Shown piece by piece: positions 1 through 12,200 of a DNA stretch of 64,000 nucleotides. This stretch comes from Nephromyces sp. MM_2019 (taxonomy: Eukaryota; Apicomplexa; Aconoidasida; Nephromycida). Each line of letters opens with the position of its first letter. Within the stretch, counting starts at the first letter, position 1. Under the pieces are notes generated by a model. It saw nothing but the letters and a program-made list of their open reading frames with translations, was not told the origin of the DNA and did not search any database. Made by a program: the position numbers and the translations under genes. The stretch is taken from positions 25,391 to 89,390 of the forward strand of contig JADHZB010001687.1 of the NCBI GenBank assembly GCA_015657535.1, in the 5' to 3' direction.

Positions 1-3000
1 CTTTTTCTTGGGTAAATGCGGGATGTTTTAATAGCTTTTATACACAAGGTGGTACTCAAGGCGTAGGGATAGCAATTATTAGTTTTGCTTTAACGTACAA
101 GACTCAGCAGAGCTTGGGGGTGTACAAGGTAAGGTCACGCTCCCGTTATGTATACATGCATTATACCATCGTTTCTGCACACTAGAAGAGTGTAGCGGGA
201 ATGCTTCGACACACGTGCTCATAGGGAAGAAACAAACACAAGATTAGATCTGTAAGGTACCAAAAAAAAACGGAAAATAGAGGCAAAACACTTACGGAAC
301 TATGTTTTACGTGTTTTGGTGTATATCGTGTGATATCTCGTGTTATAGAGCAAAGGTGGCTGACAAGAGTCTACCAACTTTATTTCCCTTATTTTCTGGA
401 AAAAAAGTGAATCGACAGAGGAAGGCTAGAAGTTTAAACTGGGAAGAAGCGTGGATTAGCATGCTGCCTTCATCTTACGGTCTGTGCTTTCTCTTATGAA
501 GGTGATTTCATACATTCTTTTTTGAATATACAAACATGTTTCAAGATTTGCAGACGCCAATGTGTGCGCATCTACCTTTTAATAGGAGATAGCGACTTAC
601 CTCCAAGGATTCGTCGTTTTCGAATGTTTGTGTGAAACCAAACTTATGCATGTGTTCTTTGCTATCAAGCGAAGGGGAGGAGCATGCTAGTCGCGAGTAA
701 GCCACTTATGTATACCAGAAGGCGAACTAGCGGAAGCAAGCTTACCGAAGAACGCTAGCGAAAAAGCGACTAACACATTTCAGTGGAGGTGCCACATTAT
801 CTACATACTTATATATATCTACCCCGTTCCCATTCCCGTGTGTGTGCATATGTAGGTGCGCCCCCCTCTCTTTTATGAAATGGCTCATATTACTATCATT
901 CACATGCAGTGCAAACTAGAAGCGCTGTTTTAAATGACTTGAATTACTTCTGTTTCTCAGCGTAGCTCTATAAATATTATCACTATGTAGGGCGTTTCCA
1001 TAAGCGCAAACATACAAACTTTCATGCTGTTTTTATCTACGGGCAATCTCTCTCTTGTAAGTTATGTTTCAATTCAGTATGCATCGCTACACTTTATCGT
1101 GTGAGGGGCCTAGTTCCGTAACCGGGCGTGCACGTATTTGCGCTTTAAGTGCACGTGTGTGATGATTGCTATACATGCCCCGCTGCCATGGAAATACCAA
1201 CCCAATTAGGGGAAGCTTCCCATGCTCACCACTTTTTATGAAAAGTAGCCAATCTCCTTGTAAGTATGAAAGGCCTTCTTAATTAAGGCGGCTTGAAACG
1301 TAGAGGAAACTTGACTTTGTGGTAAGATTTTGAGACCAGGTTTTCAGAGTGTAAAAGGGTGTGAGGGGCGTTAAACTCTTTCTTAAAGTGGAATCTTTAA
1401 TAGCATTGTCTTGGTATATATTGAAACATTGGTTGCAGCACTTTGACTCAACTCGTTGCTTTATCGCAGCTCAGACCATTAACTTGGCATAGTATTTAGA
1501 AGAATCTTCTGAAAATCTAACGAATTTAAGAGGATGCATGCAAGAGATTGGCTAATCAATAAGAATTCCTAAAAGGTTTATTTTACTTACTTGCAAGTTC
1601 CTTAAAAAATGCCAATAAGGGATACTATATAATATATACTTTTAGGGAATACTCCTTCGAGGGGTCTCTACTGGAAGCAAGTTATCAATGCGGTGTATAT
1701 TGGATCGTCGGAATGAAGGTGCTCCGCGCTAGTATTTGGATCAATACGTAGAAGCGAGTATACATATAGGAAGTTATTTTATGTATATCCAAATCGGCTA
1801 GAGGGCTGAGGTCCGCATCTTTATCCTAAACAAGAATTCCACTGGAATTTAGTATACATTAGCCAATCTAGAGTCGCTCGATATTATATCAAGGCCCTCT
1901 CGAAGTCGAAGACCTTCTATGACTTTGAGAAAAATCACCGCACCGCCAGTAGGGGACTGCCACCTTTTCTCCCTGCTCCATGAATCCTTCCTATTTTACT
2001 TTGAAGTACGGAGGCTTCGATTTTATAGCGCTGAAATGGGTGCGTGACCTTCGCAAGCACCCTATAATGGATATACACTAAGAATAGCTAGGACGTAGAC
2101 ACTAGGGAGTACTAGGAGGATAAGAAGTCCAGATTTCTACCGCGCACAAGCCTTCTGTAACTAAACGGAACAGCAGCCTCAGTAAACTAGAGAGGAATAT
2201 TGGGAAAATCATGGTAAAAGGGGGGTAGCTATACTGGTATGATGGGAATAGGCACCCTGCCAAATGGCGGTAATTGGTACTCCTCCTGCGGGTGACCCTA
2301 GAAGATGCCCTTTAAGAAATATAAGATACTCTTACACACTAAACGCTTATGAGCTGAAGGGCTTCATACTAGCCCCATCCATGGGATGTACTTTGGTATA
2401 ATATTGCATGGAATAATAGATTAAAAGCAGCGAGTTGAAGTTTCAACGCATTATTATAGTGGAAAGTATTTTGAAACTGAAACAGTCGGAAAAACTGTAT
2501 AGCACGCAAAAAAGAGTAATAAAGGAAAAATAAAAAGCGTGACTCTAAACACGCAAGCAAAATTGCTGCCAAGGACGCCAGCAGACAAACTACCGCTTAC
2601 ATTCTGGGTACACCACAGGTACACAAGCGTGCTTAAAAATGGTAGAGAAACTATGTTGAAAGTACAATTCTTAAGAGGTACCAGCTAATGTGCGGAGATA
2701 CATGATACATTTTTGAAAAACTGAAGAAAGTAAATCATGATTTACTAGAGGTGTAAGATTTTTTGTGTCCCTTACTCACGCTTATCTAAAGTATGCTGTG
2801 TGCTTAAATATGTGGGATACCTTTTTTTTCCGTACATATGGGAGGACTGCCCTTTCTACCATTTTCACTCCGCAGCGAATTACATAATCAAAAGACTTAC
2901 CTAAAGAATCTAAATTCTAATGGCTTTCAATTAGTCTGCGCACCGTGGCAGCTTGTTCAGATAAATGGGATCATGCTGGTACGCTAGAAATAATCTTTAT

Positions 3001-4602
3001 GCTTATAGTTTTTGTTCATTTTGAAGTGCTACTAAAAGTAATGCTATTGAGAACTTCGCGTAATAAAAATTCATTATATCTAAATCGACATGATTACTTT
3101 ATACACCTTAGGATAATAATTTGCTATGAAAGAATTCCGTTACTGCCAGCACAGCCGGAAGTATGGGGTTTTCTCGTTATCGCACACTTAGTGCCCAGCA
3201 GAAGCATGCACACACTTCGCTCGAAGTCTAATGAGAAAAGTCGTTACACTCATGAAGTAGCAACGCAGACACATGCTTATCCTAAGCAAAGTGATCCATC
3301 AAAAGACATGAACGTAGAATGAAGGTAATTAGCAATCACATTTATCGCAAGTTAGAGTGAATGTAATTAGCAATCGTAGTGTTTTACATAAAAAAATCTA
3401 GTTATCCTTATGGAACTGCTGTTATCCCTATGGAAATGCCATTATCCTTATAAACTATTCACATAACTAGAATTTATGCTACGGTAAGCTAGCAAATAAC
3501 CTTAACCATGCTGTTACTTTTCACGGAATAATGTAATCTAAGAATGCTGAAGTTTCGCGATACCTTTTGCTTGAAAATCAGCGGCACTATGGAAGCTTCG
3601 GGCAAGACACATCACATCTCTTACTAAATTTACCCTAGGCTCTGACCAGCTGCGTTATCCATTGAAGACCTGGTGCTGACTAGCTTAGGTCTTGAATTCT
3701 TGGCAGATGTTAGATGCAATATTGCTATACCGTTAATATGAGTGCTGAACTACTCCTGGCTATCATTTTTCTTCAATTTAGCAGCGGCGAACATCTTTTT
3801 CTTGTTTTTGCTTTAGTGAATGCCCTTTTTCACGCCTTTCACCATAAAGAAAAACTCCTCCTAGGTATTTTTCTGATTCCTGCGTTTCTTTGAAAACTAG
3901 ATCTTAATTTCTAGAATCATACACGTATACCTAGGAAAATATGTTTATGTACCTTAAAGAAGGTATGCAAATCAACAAGGATGCTATATTTGCCTCCCGC
4001 AGGAGCACCCAAAAGGTTACCGCAATTACGTTCGTGGCAAAACAGTAAAACTACAGAATTGATTTAAGCCTTTTACTGTTAATTTCATGTAGATCGGACA
4101 TTTTCCTATTGCAAGTTGCTCGGGGTATCCACGATGGTAATACAAGCTTACTGTTAAATGTGTACCGGAAATATTCTATTGGCTGCCCCCATTTCAATAG
4201 TCATCAACTTTGTGGGAAAACTTAGGGGCCTAAAAATAAATCCACTGCAAGAGTAGGGATGTGGGCTTGAACGTCTTTCTTTTCGAAGAATCCATTGAAG
4301 CTTCCTGGTATGTCATCATGCAAGGTGAAGGGCTGAGCATGGAATACAACACCATGAGAATGGCAATGCCATGAGCTTCAATTCATTCGGGATGTAGGTG
4401 TAAAGTGTTTAAAGTATCCAAGCAGGCAGGGAGTTACGAATCTGTAGATATTCCCACTACTGCTGGTAATGCGTGTACCTGACTCGCTCTAATTAATTAT
4501 ATATGCTTAAGTGACATCATAAAGCGGAGGCCCACGCATTCCTTCTACTACATTAAATCGTCCCCCACAGTGTACCTCCTGTAATTCCGTCGTCCCTGTA
4601 TA
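1..4602. other. Stretch without a recognised gene
   Basis: No protein family, splice-consistent exon chain or RNA gene was recognised here. The longest open frame (2945-3322, +, 125 codons) does not start with ATG, contains no recognisable motif and has no convincing splice context, so it is not called. The stretch holds a short 20-bp tandem repeat at 3401-3457 and a 16-base direct repeat about 40 bases apart near 3320-3375. The 3' part presumably carries the promoter and 5' UTR of the DPCD gene. Confidence 0.5.
3401..3457. repeat. 20-bp tandem repeat, three units
   Basis: Three consecutive units start at 3401, 3421 and 3441. Each begins with (g/a)ttatcc followed by (t/c)ta; the first two continue tggaa(c/a)tgc and the third diverges after 15 bases. 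The period is exactly 20. Just upstream, taattagcaatc occurs at about 3328 and again about 40 bases later, so the area may be a more decayed version of a longer array. No coding role is apparent. Confidence 0.7.
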
Positions 4603-5830
4603 ATGCTAGCGCGACAAACCTCCCCGGTGAGGATCTGCGTCCTTAAAGATGGAAGGTATCATATGCACACGACTATGGTCAACGGAAATGATGAATTTTT
4701 CGAAGAGTTTGATGCAAGGACTGGCCTCGTCGTTCATCGAATGACACGGCGAAGGACTCTGCTAGGAAAGATGAGCCCTTGGGAAATAGAGGTAGGAGAT
4801 CTAGATGCTGGCAAGCCCAGCGTCGTACTTCAGAACCCATCATCGCACACATGCCCCAGTCACGAGGTTTTATACCCAAATTTCAATGACAACAGCAGAA
4901 CTTCTTTGGGACAAGATAAATCTCCTTTTGAGCAAAGCCAACTGCTTGATAACCTCGCCTTCGCCAAGGGGTACTCAGGACAGAATGCTGCACTCCTTAT
5001 GAGAGAGTCTCCTTCATCACGAAAGCAAACACCTGTCATATCGAGGATAGATACGCCAGACCGATTTGAATGGAGAGTCAGAAACATCCCTCACGATCAG
5101 TTGGAAAATTTCAAGGTAAATATTCTCACGTCAAAGCAAGTGCTCGCTATTTCTACATTGAACAAGAAGTACTATAAGGAGCTGCGCATACCTGATTTGC
5201 ACAGGCAAGGTATAAAATTTGATGCCTCAAGTTTCTCCAGCAAACATGGGAGGGGAACAATAATAATAAGCTACAAGAAACCTACGGAGGTAAGCAAGGA
5301 GTAAACGTACGAAAGGAGCTGCACCATTAGCATAAGTACTACAGTTGAGCTTGAAATAGCAGTCATTTGTGGACACGGGTAATATTAGTAGTATCCTTAG
5401 ATCGGTAATCGTAATAAGGTCAACAGCAGTCGCCGTAGATAGAACATGGGGTTTACTCGCAGTACTACAAGCAATGGGGATTTAGGCAATGCCACGGTAG
5501 ATTTCAAGCTGCAACCGAATGCGCATCGCATAATATAAGTTGGTACATACTTACACGCAGAGCTGTAGGTCATAGCCTCCAGTTCATACTGCATAATCCG
5601 TCAATCATACACAAACACACTCGTGCCTGACAGATGCAAGAGATTTCAAGCTTATACCAGCAGAATACCCGCAATGCGTAAATTTTCGTAAGCTTCGCAG
5701 TGATGATCATTATTCCCTACTCTTTTAGATTCAAAAAGCAGAAAAGGAACTTTTTCATGCCGCAGTAGAGGCACAGCTTCTGACAAGTGAGAAGTTGGAC
5801 TCCCAAGGCACTGATGCTAACCAAGGATAA
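4603..5830 (+). CDS. DPCD: DPCD family protein (cilia/flagella assembly factor)
   Basis: The product is a 262-residue DPCD protein, a family tied to motile cilia and known to associate with the R2TP/RUVBL chaperone machinery that assembles dyneins. Two exons are seen: 4603-5289 and 5729-5830, joined in phase 0 through donor gag|gtaagc and acceptor ttttag|att. Conserved block one is residues 12-66, with the KDGR start and WEIEVGD end. Block two is residues 155-228, with FEWRVRN, NKKYY, IPDL and IIISYKKP. The second exon gives a charged helical tail beginning IQKAEKEL, as in animal DPCD. Residues 67-154 form a low-complexity insertion longer than the matching part of the human protein. The ATG at 4603 has an in-frame stop 19 bases upstream and gives an N-terminus of ordinary length. 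An unspliced 5' exon cannot be excluded. Its presence implies a flagellated stage, probably a microgamete (inference). Confidence 0.93.
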
Positions 5831-8130
5831 TCGAGGACAAGGATATACCAATCAGTGAATATTGAACTCGGTAAGAGGGTGAAGCTTGCAGTGTACTGTA
5901 TCAAGTAACACAAGGGGTGAAATGCGATTTTTAAGGGATTTGATAGCCAAGACAATTTTGCAAGAGCTTTCCATACCGATGGACAGCCAAAGGGGAGAGA
6001 ATGAGCTTAGTGCATAGAACTCTATTCAAGGGAGCCAGGAGAAACAGCACAAGCACACACACAATTTGGGGAGGAAGCAAGAGAGAAAGCCGCACACACA
6101 AAAGTTGGGGATTATAATATGGCGGCGATATATACTTCTTCAGCTATAATCGCGACTGCTTCCTTATGCTTCCCACATGCCAGGCAGATCACGTAGTGTC
6201 ACTAATAAGGACATCATTGACTGCAATGAAAAACTCGTTTACTGTGCGCATGCCAGATTTTTGCATGAGGTAGATAACTCATTCTAGACGGTAAAAACTA
6301 AACATAAAAACATATTCCAAGAATTCCAGCATGCAAAAAGTACATAAACCTTCTAGATTAGCATGCTCCTTATTGTGAAGTAAATAAAGGCGGACGTCCA
6401 TATTAGTATGTATCTTACTCTGAAATAGTGCATGGTATTAGAGCAACTAAGCAAGGAACCACCGAGAGCAAGATTCCAAACATGCACCTAAAAAAGCTGC
6501 AATTATCAAAATGAATAATCAGCCCCAAAAATTATCCAGTAAGACACTTATAAGTCAAACAAATCATTATAAACACCAGACTACTGGAAAAAAAGTTTCA
6601 CCCACCTTAATAAATAACACCAACTCCCCCATCTGGCTTATTTTTATCAAGTTCTCCATATGGATTTGCATTAATTCATACAATCTCAGTTTCGTACATA
6701 TGAATCAGTGAATATACCGAATCATACTCACGTTCATCATAAAAATCAATAATAACGCTATTTTCATGAAGCCTGTGAATCTCCTTGTATACACATTTGA
6801 CATAGGGAGTATAAGCTCATCGTCTAGCAGCTTCCCTGCTTCTTTCCCATTCGTGCAGGCAGATACTACCAGTTCATATTTTAAGTATACAACCATCCTT
6901 TCAGCGGCAAAAATTTAAGCCACAAAGGAAGTACGATAGGAATATTTGTCCAGGATTTTTCAGCCAGAACATACACACGAGTAACTACTATATACTGTTA
7001 TCCTACATGGGACTTTTTCAAACCAAAAGTATGTTGATAAGCCCAAGTGCAGTTGTATACGCCGTGATAGATAAGGAGCAAGCCGGGTATATGCACAAAA
7101 AAAATCCTTCAATAGAGGCCTACGGAAGAGCCAGTTTGCGAGAAAAATAAGCGGCTCATGCACTTTAAGTGTCAGCAAACAAACTTTCCCAGAAAAAAAT
7201 CCAGATCCAGCTTGGTGTGCATTTCAGCATGCTGCAAGATACAAGAGAAATGTGCAAACATTAGGGAAGCAGTAGTCAAAGATGGGGAAACTTTTAGAGA
7301 ACAACGCGAATCAAAAGGATGTGTCAGATGGAAAAAAAAATTTTAAATAAAAGAATCCAAAAGCGGAATAGAAAAGATTTGAGTATAGCGATATTGTTGA
7401 TACAACGCCTTAATCAAAGCGAAAAAAACCGTAAAAATGCATTAAATGCTTTACAAAGTGCAGCAAAAAAAACGAAATCACATGCATCTGGGAAGAACCT
7501 CTATATCATACACACAGAAAAAGCAGTATCTATCATTATATCACAAACCCCATAATAAAGGCCAATTCGGTGTAAAATACAGCCCTAAGTTCACATCCAA
7601 ATAGACCAAATCACACGAACAGCGACACCACATCCAAATCATAGCAATGACTGAAAAATTCTACTTTATATATAATAACTAATGGAAAAAATCTCATCAT
7701 TTATTATTCTAAAAAAACAAAAAATAATCAAATTTAACAAGAATAAAACACCACCCGAGTATACTTAATTTATATGAAATTAAACATATTTTAAACATCA
7801 AACGTAACAAGCATGTTATAGGGTTTATGGCGTAGGGTTTGGGGTTCAGGTTTTCTCGAAAAAAAAACTCAAATAACTTGAGATTTTCCGCATATTTCTT
7901 TCTAATGATAAGCTAAATATGCTTACATCCAAAAGCTCAACAGTGGAACAGCACCAAGGCATGAAGCCTAACAAATTTCCAGCTCTTCAATGACAGAAGA
8001 GCAAAAAAAATTTCATCACACATTTCACAGATTTGGTGTAATTAAGAAGATTCACTACACTTCAGAAGGGAGCTGCTTAACCTACCTAAGCAAGTAGTCT
8101 GAAGGTAACGGCTTCATCATCTTCTAGGAA
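5831..8130. other. Intergenic stretch, DPCD to YKT6 3' ends
   Basis: DPCD and YKT6 are convergent, so this stretch should hold both 3' UTRs and poly(A) signals. No gene was recognised. A minus-strand frame at 6705-6896 has coding-like composition but no motif or supporting splice sites, and is not called. From about 7330 to 7800 the sequence is strongly A-rich. A telomere-like heptamer run lies at 7821-7855. Confidence 0.5.
7821..7855 (+). repeat. Degenerate telomere-like heptamers (TTTAGGG type)
   Basis: Five consecutive 7-mers stay in register: GGGTTTA, TGGCGTA, GGGTTTG, GGGTTCA, GGTTTTC. Two are the plant/apicomplexan-type telomere unit (TTTAGGG) exactly or with one change, and the others are decayed. 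It lies about 300 bases past the YKT6 stop on the reverse strand, inside an A-rich intergenic stretch. It could be a relic of telomere repair at a break, or chance in a G/T run. The register across 35 bases argues mildly for the former. Confidence 0.45.
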
Positions 8131-10804
8131 CTAGTACATCTTGCAGCACTGATTATTTCTTTTCGCTTGTCGGTAGAATTGGTAAGAGCTCGATGAAATA
8201 TCAGCACTTTTCTGCATCAATTCATCCAATTTCTCCCCTCTTTTGAGGATTTGATCAATGTTTTTCAACATAACGTCCTTAACCTATAGGGATTGAGAGT
8301 CAACGGTGTGTGTTGCTGTAATTAAGCATCGGGTGAGTTCCATTTAGACGTGTATTCTACTGCAAAGAGCGAAATCTTCTATGGAGTACACTGGACATAT
8401 ATAGTCCTCATAATTTATCGTCGAAAGGTAGATTGGAAGGCTTAATGATCGAAAGGGGGGATGATGAGCAAGCAGTTCATAAAAACACGTAATACAAAAA
8501 GAATAGCCCGGGAGCTTCTCTTAATTAGGAGCTCCATAAAACAGAAAAACCTCGTTTCTTCCAGAGTAGATGTTCTTAAACAAGTTGAAAACGTATACAT
8601 GCGAGTGGCGAAGTCATTAATTCTGGACAACGCAGCTTTACAAAGCCGCACACACAAAGAAATACTCCTTCGATTAGAATAATATCTAGGCAAGAAATTG
8701 TTGCGAGAAAGAAGGACTAATAAGCTGCGCATCTGCAAACTAAAATTTAATGAATTTCTAGGCGAAAATTCATGGAATTTTTTAGATTGAAAATTACCCT
8801 AGGAAATCAGGCAAGCTTCATCCAGCACAATCAAGTTATACACTAGAGCGAAGCTTCAGAGCAAAGACACACGTTCGAGCTTGACCGTACATACACAAAC
8901 TTGATCTCTACCGAACACACACACTCGATCTCTACCAAAAACACACATACAAACTCAAACTCTACCGAACACACACAAACAAACTCGAACCCTACTGCAC
9001 CCAAACACACAAATTCTGCAGCACAGATACACTAATTGAATGAAAATCTTAAAAAGATATCAACACTGTCTTCTTCCTATTTTTCCAGTATAAAGAATGC
9101 ACATGCACAGTAGATCCCTTACCTCATTTAGATCCTTTTGAACTTTTAGGATTTTATCAGCCTCTACAGGGTTCTGATAGGTATTCAAAAGCTCATTACC
9201 AGCTCGAAACACTTCAGACTCGGGTTTATCAGTAATACAATTCTTCCAATCCAGCTCTGAATGTGACTATAAAAGGAAACAAAAGCAGCAGAAAATTGGA
9301 GAATTTGCGTATAAAAAAAAGTGAGGAAAATCGCATGAAGAAGGAAATGCGTCAAAATAAAAGATCTATACAATCACACAAAAACAACAGATAAAACCAT
9401 GAACCTTCAAACACCCAAAAACCAAAAGGAGAAGCAATGGGCGAAAAAAAAGAGAAATTGCGAATTTGCAAGCAGAGAACTGAAGAGCTTACAAACCTCG
9501 TGTGTGCGTATATGCAGTCAAAATGATTGCCATTTTGAGCAACTATTAGAAAAAAGGCAGCGAAAAACATCATTTCTTCAAACTATAATCTACAAATGCA
9601 ACCTAAATCTAGCCCATTTCACCATATTCATCACTACTGCAGAATAAAATCTACAAAACGACGCCAAAACTTCATGTTTTGTCGAACCTCTATATAGACC
9701 CTGATAATTTCCGACACACACGCAAAGGCTACTCTCATTGGGTAATCAATGCTGGTGACAGCAGTAGCACAGATACCACTTGTATGGGCGTAAGAATGGC
9801 AACGTCCCATTTTTTCTTCAAACTCAACCACTTCCCTCCCACCCAATGCTGTCCTTGAAGCAATCAGCCTGATTGAGGATGTCTCATGCAAAGAGTTTAA
9901 TTATCAGCAGCAAAATCTTGCGTGAACTTGAAAATCGTGATTTTATTGGTATTTCTTTATATTAGCTAGCAAGAAGGTAACAGCTATGAAAAGTGATGAT
10001 TTGTTACTGAAAAGGTGGCTCTCAAAGAGGAAGTATACGCAGTGCATACAAATATATTCTGAGTGTACATACACATCCTTTTCAGCTTCGCATTTAAATA
10101 TTTCGTAACATCAAAAAAATAAAATTTGCCAGCAATTCTTCGTGTGAATGCCATTTCACACACACAACAATAATATCTCTTCAATACTAGCTTTTTCCCA
10201 GCTTGAAGCAAAAAACTTAGCTGCTTAACACTGTGCATGACTCGAATCATATATAGAGGCTGAAAGATTGAAAATCATATGGCAGCCTCAGTTTATCCCA
10301 AAATTCTCAGCATAACGCAGGTTTAGAAGGAAACAGAGAAGCTCTACACACAGACCAGCCAAGACACCTAAGCTGGCAACAAAATCTAACATATAAATCG
10401 CGAATAACTTCAAAAATTGAGAATTTCAAGATGACTCTTCAGAACATCAATTCCTAATTTAAACATAGCATTTGATAACACTTCTTTTACAGCACCATTT
10501 TCTTCAAAGCCACTCTGTTTCATGCTCAAAAACTAAAGAAAAATATATAATTCCAGCCCAAGAAATACCTTGAATTGAATACGATATGCTCTTTGATGGA
10601 CTGCCTATAAAGGAAAGGAAACGTCGAAAGGTGGAAGCACGTAGCCAATTGAATCGGGTTTGATGCGTTCCAGCGATACAAGATGACGCTATACATAGCA
10701 ATTCCATGCTGGGCATTAGAGGGTGAAGAAACGGGTGGAGTAGAGGTGGAAGCAGGCTGTTGAGAGGAAGAGCTCCCATTAAAGTATGAAAAGAAGCTCG
10801 CCAT
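8131..10804 (-). CDS. YKT6: R-SNARE YKT6
   Basis: YKT6 is the lipid-anchored R-SNARE acting in ER-Golgi, endosomal and vacuolar/autophagic fusion. Four minus-strand exons join in phase: 10804-10569, 9868-9700, 9254-9123 and 8283-8131, giving 229 residues. A longin domain spans about residues 35-150 (IKEH, then DYPMRVAFA in exon 2). The SNARE helix is in exons 3-4, with the zero-layer arginine at about R194 within LKRGEKLDEL, and FYRQAKRNN precedes the C-terminus. The tail is CCKMY, with both cysteines of the palmitoylation/prenylation site but an unusual last residue (CCAIM in the human protein). The ATG at 10804 sits in a strong context (gccATGg) and adds about 34 Ser/Pro/Thr/Gln-rich residues before the canonical start. 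M37 is an alternative, but it would clip the first strand of the longin fold. A good acceptor (tctcttcag) lies 6 bases upstream of the ATG, hinting at a spliced 5' UTR. Confidence 0.96.
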
Positions 10805-11032
10805 GGCAGTCTGAAGAGACAATACACACGGGAGCAAGAATTAGCTTTGTAATATAGCCACTGCTCTATCTTCATTAAAAAAAAGACGATTTCCAGAGGG
10901 AATAATGCCCGGAACTCTTGAGGATTTAAAATTCTCCAAAAAATCCGTTTCTAGAGAGTTCTACAATTTGTCCCAAGATATTGTATATGCAAAAAAAACA
11001 ATTTGATAGAACTCCTAGCTTAAAAGTATGAT

Positions 11033-11845
11033 TTACCCTGCTTCAATATATATAGGCATATACAACCCATTCTTAGTTACGCTGCCAAAAATGAGCCACG
11101 GCAAACTCCAAATAGTGTCGGGCACTGCCATCCACAAATCACTATAATGTGAAGCAGTTTTGTGCCTTAACTTATCATCATCTTCATCATTTTTATCATC
11201 TTCAGCTTTCTCTTTATCATCTTCATCTTCATCGTTATCTTTGTAATCTTTATCTTCATTATTTTTAGCATCTTCATCTTCAACTTCGTCTTTATCATCT
11301 TCATCCTACACATTTCGTCACTAAAATTCCCTCAAATTATAGCAGCAGATTCTACCTCTCTAATCAAAGGGTGCATCATATATGAGAATAGCAACTTTTT
11401 CACTGCTTTATCTTTGTTTTTTCCTTCAATTAACCCCTGAACTTTTCCAAAATTAAATTTTCATCAAATTTCTTATCATCATACTGAAAACATACATCTA
11501 GTCGTTTCGGTAGAGCATCTTCGACAAATATACGCAGGGAAACATAGGAAAACCTGCATACCATCAGAGGAACACAAACACGCACACACTCCCACACAAA
11601 CACATACACGCTGACACACATACATTCACACACACAACACACTCCCACACACAACACACACAGTTACACACACATTCCCACACACTCCCCCACACACACA
11701 CACAGATACATATCAAAAAATAATCCCATCGTCTCATACAAAAAAACGTATTTTCTGCATCAGATAGTAAAATTATACTCTCTATTCACCTGTATTCAAA
11801 GTATTGGCCTAGAGCACATAGAAGAGGCCGAATCTTCAACAATGG
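11033..11845 (-). CDS. Unidentified protein with acidic tract, C-terminal exons
   Basis: I do not recognise this gene. Four minus-strand exons fit together with matching phases: 11845-11790, 11553-11496, 11436-11356 and 11305-11033, with stop TAA at 11035-11033. Together they encode 155 residues. The order is: a short basic start containing KIRPLLCALG, a segment with YVSLRIFVEDALP, a segment with KAVKKLLFSYMMHP, about 45 residues of Asp/Glu/Lys-rich low complexity, then a tail rich in aromatic residues (SDLWMAVPD, SLPWLIFGS). One intron is only 59 bases. The acidic tract falls at the start of the last exon, and the tail does not resemble a shadow frame. Upstream exons beyond 11845 are not resolved. 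The gene ends about 230 bases before YKT6 starts on the same strand. Exon reality is fairly likely; function is unknown. Confidence 0.6.
11570..11705. repeat. (CA)n-rich microsatellite
   Basis: The plus strand is dominated by cacaca runs interrupted by c, t and a substitutions (acacaaacacg, cacactcccacac and similar). It lies in the intron between the first two resolved exons of the unidentified minus-strand gene, where on the transcribed strand it reads as a GT/TG-rich tract just upstream of an acceptor. An open frame across it (11430-11657, -) is read-through of this repeat and is not a gene. Confidence 0.85.
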
Positions 11846-12084
11846 CTATAACCCAATCTACACAGTGCCTAGTGGGGGCGGTATGAACACATTCCTCCTC
11901 TTTTTGTAGGAGCACGTTAAGATGCTATATCATCCGTATTTGCCTCTGACCCTGTGTGTGTTACAATTTAGAGAGCATGTTAATACGCGCTAGCGAATTT
12001 TAGTAGGAGAAACCGAAAGTGCTTGTTGCAGTGTGTGTTGGTGTAGATGAAATTTGCACTGAGGATGGGGTAGATAGGGTATAA

Positions 12085-12200
12085 GGACGGTTGAGAGAGG
12101 GTGGGGAGGGTAAAGAGGATGGGGAGGGTAAAGAGGGTGGAGAGGGTGGAGGTAGGCTGGAGAGGGACAAGACGGTGAAGAGAGAGGGGGGTGTGAAGAG
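12085..12200 (+). repeat. G-rich purine tract with a G-quadruplex motif
   Basis: The plus strand is almost pure purine with repeated gagggt(gg/aa) units. Within 12121-12146 four G runs of three or more are separated by loops of 1, 6 and 6 bases, which satisfies the standard G3+N1-7 quadruplex pattern. The stretch lies between the unidentified minus-strand gene and the carrier-like fragment. The 97-codon minus frame across it is Leu/Pro/Ser/Thr repeat translation and is not called. Apart from this and the CA tract, the interval 11846-12503 shows nothing further. Confidence 0.7.

Noticed and set aside
2945..3322. 125-codon plus-strand ORF
   Set aside because: Non-ATG start, no motif, no splice partner; consistent with chance in this composition.
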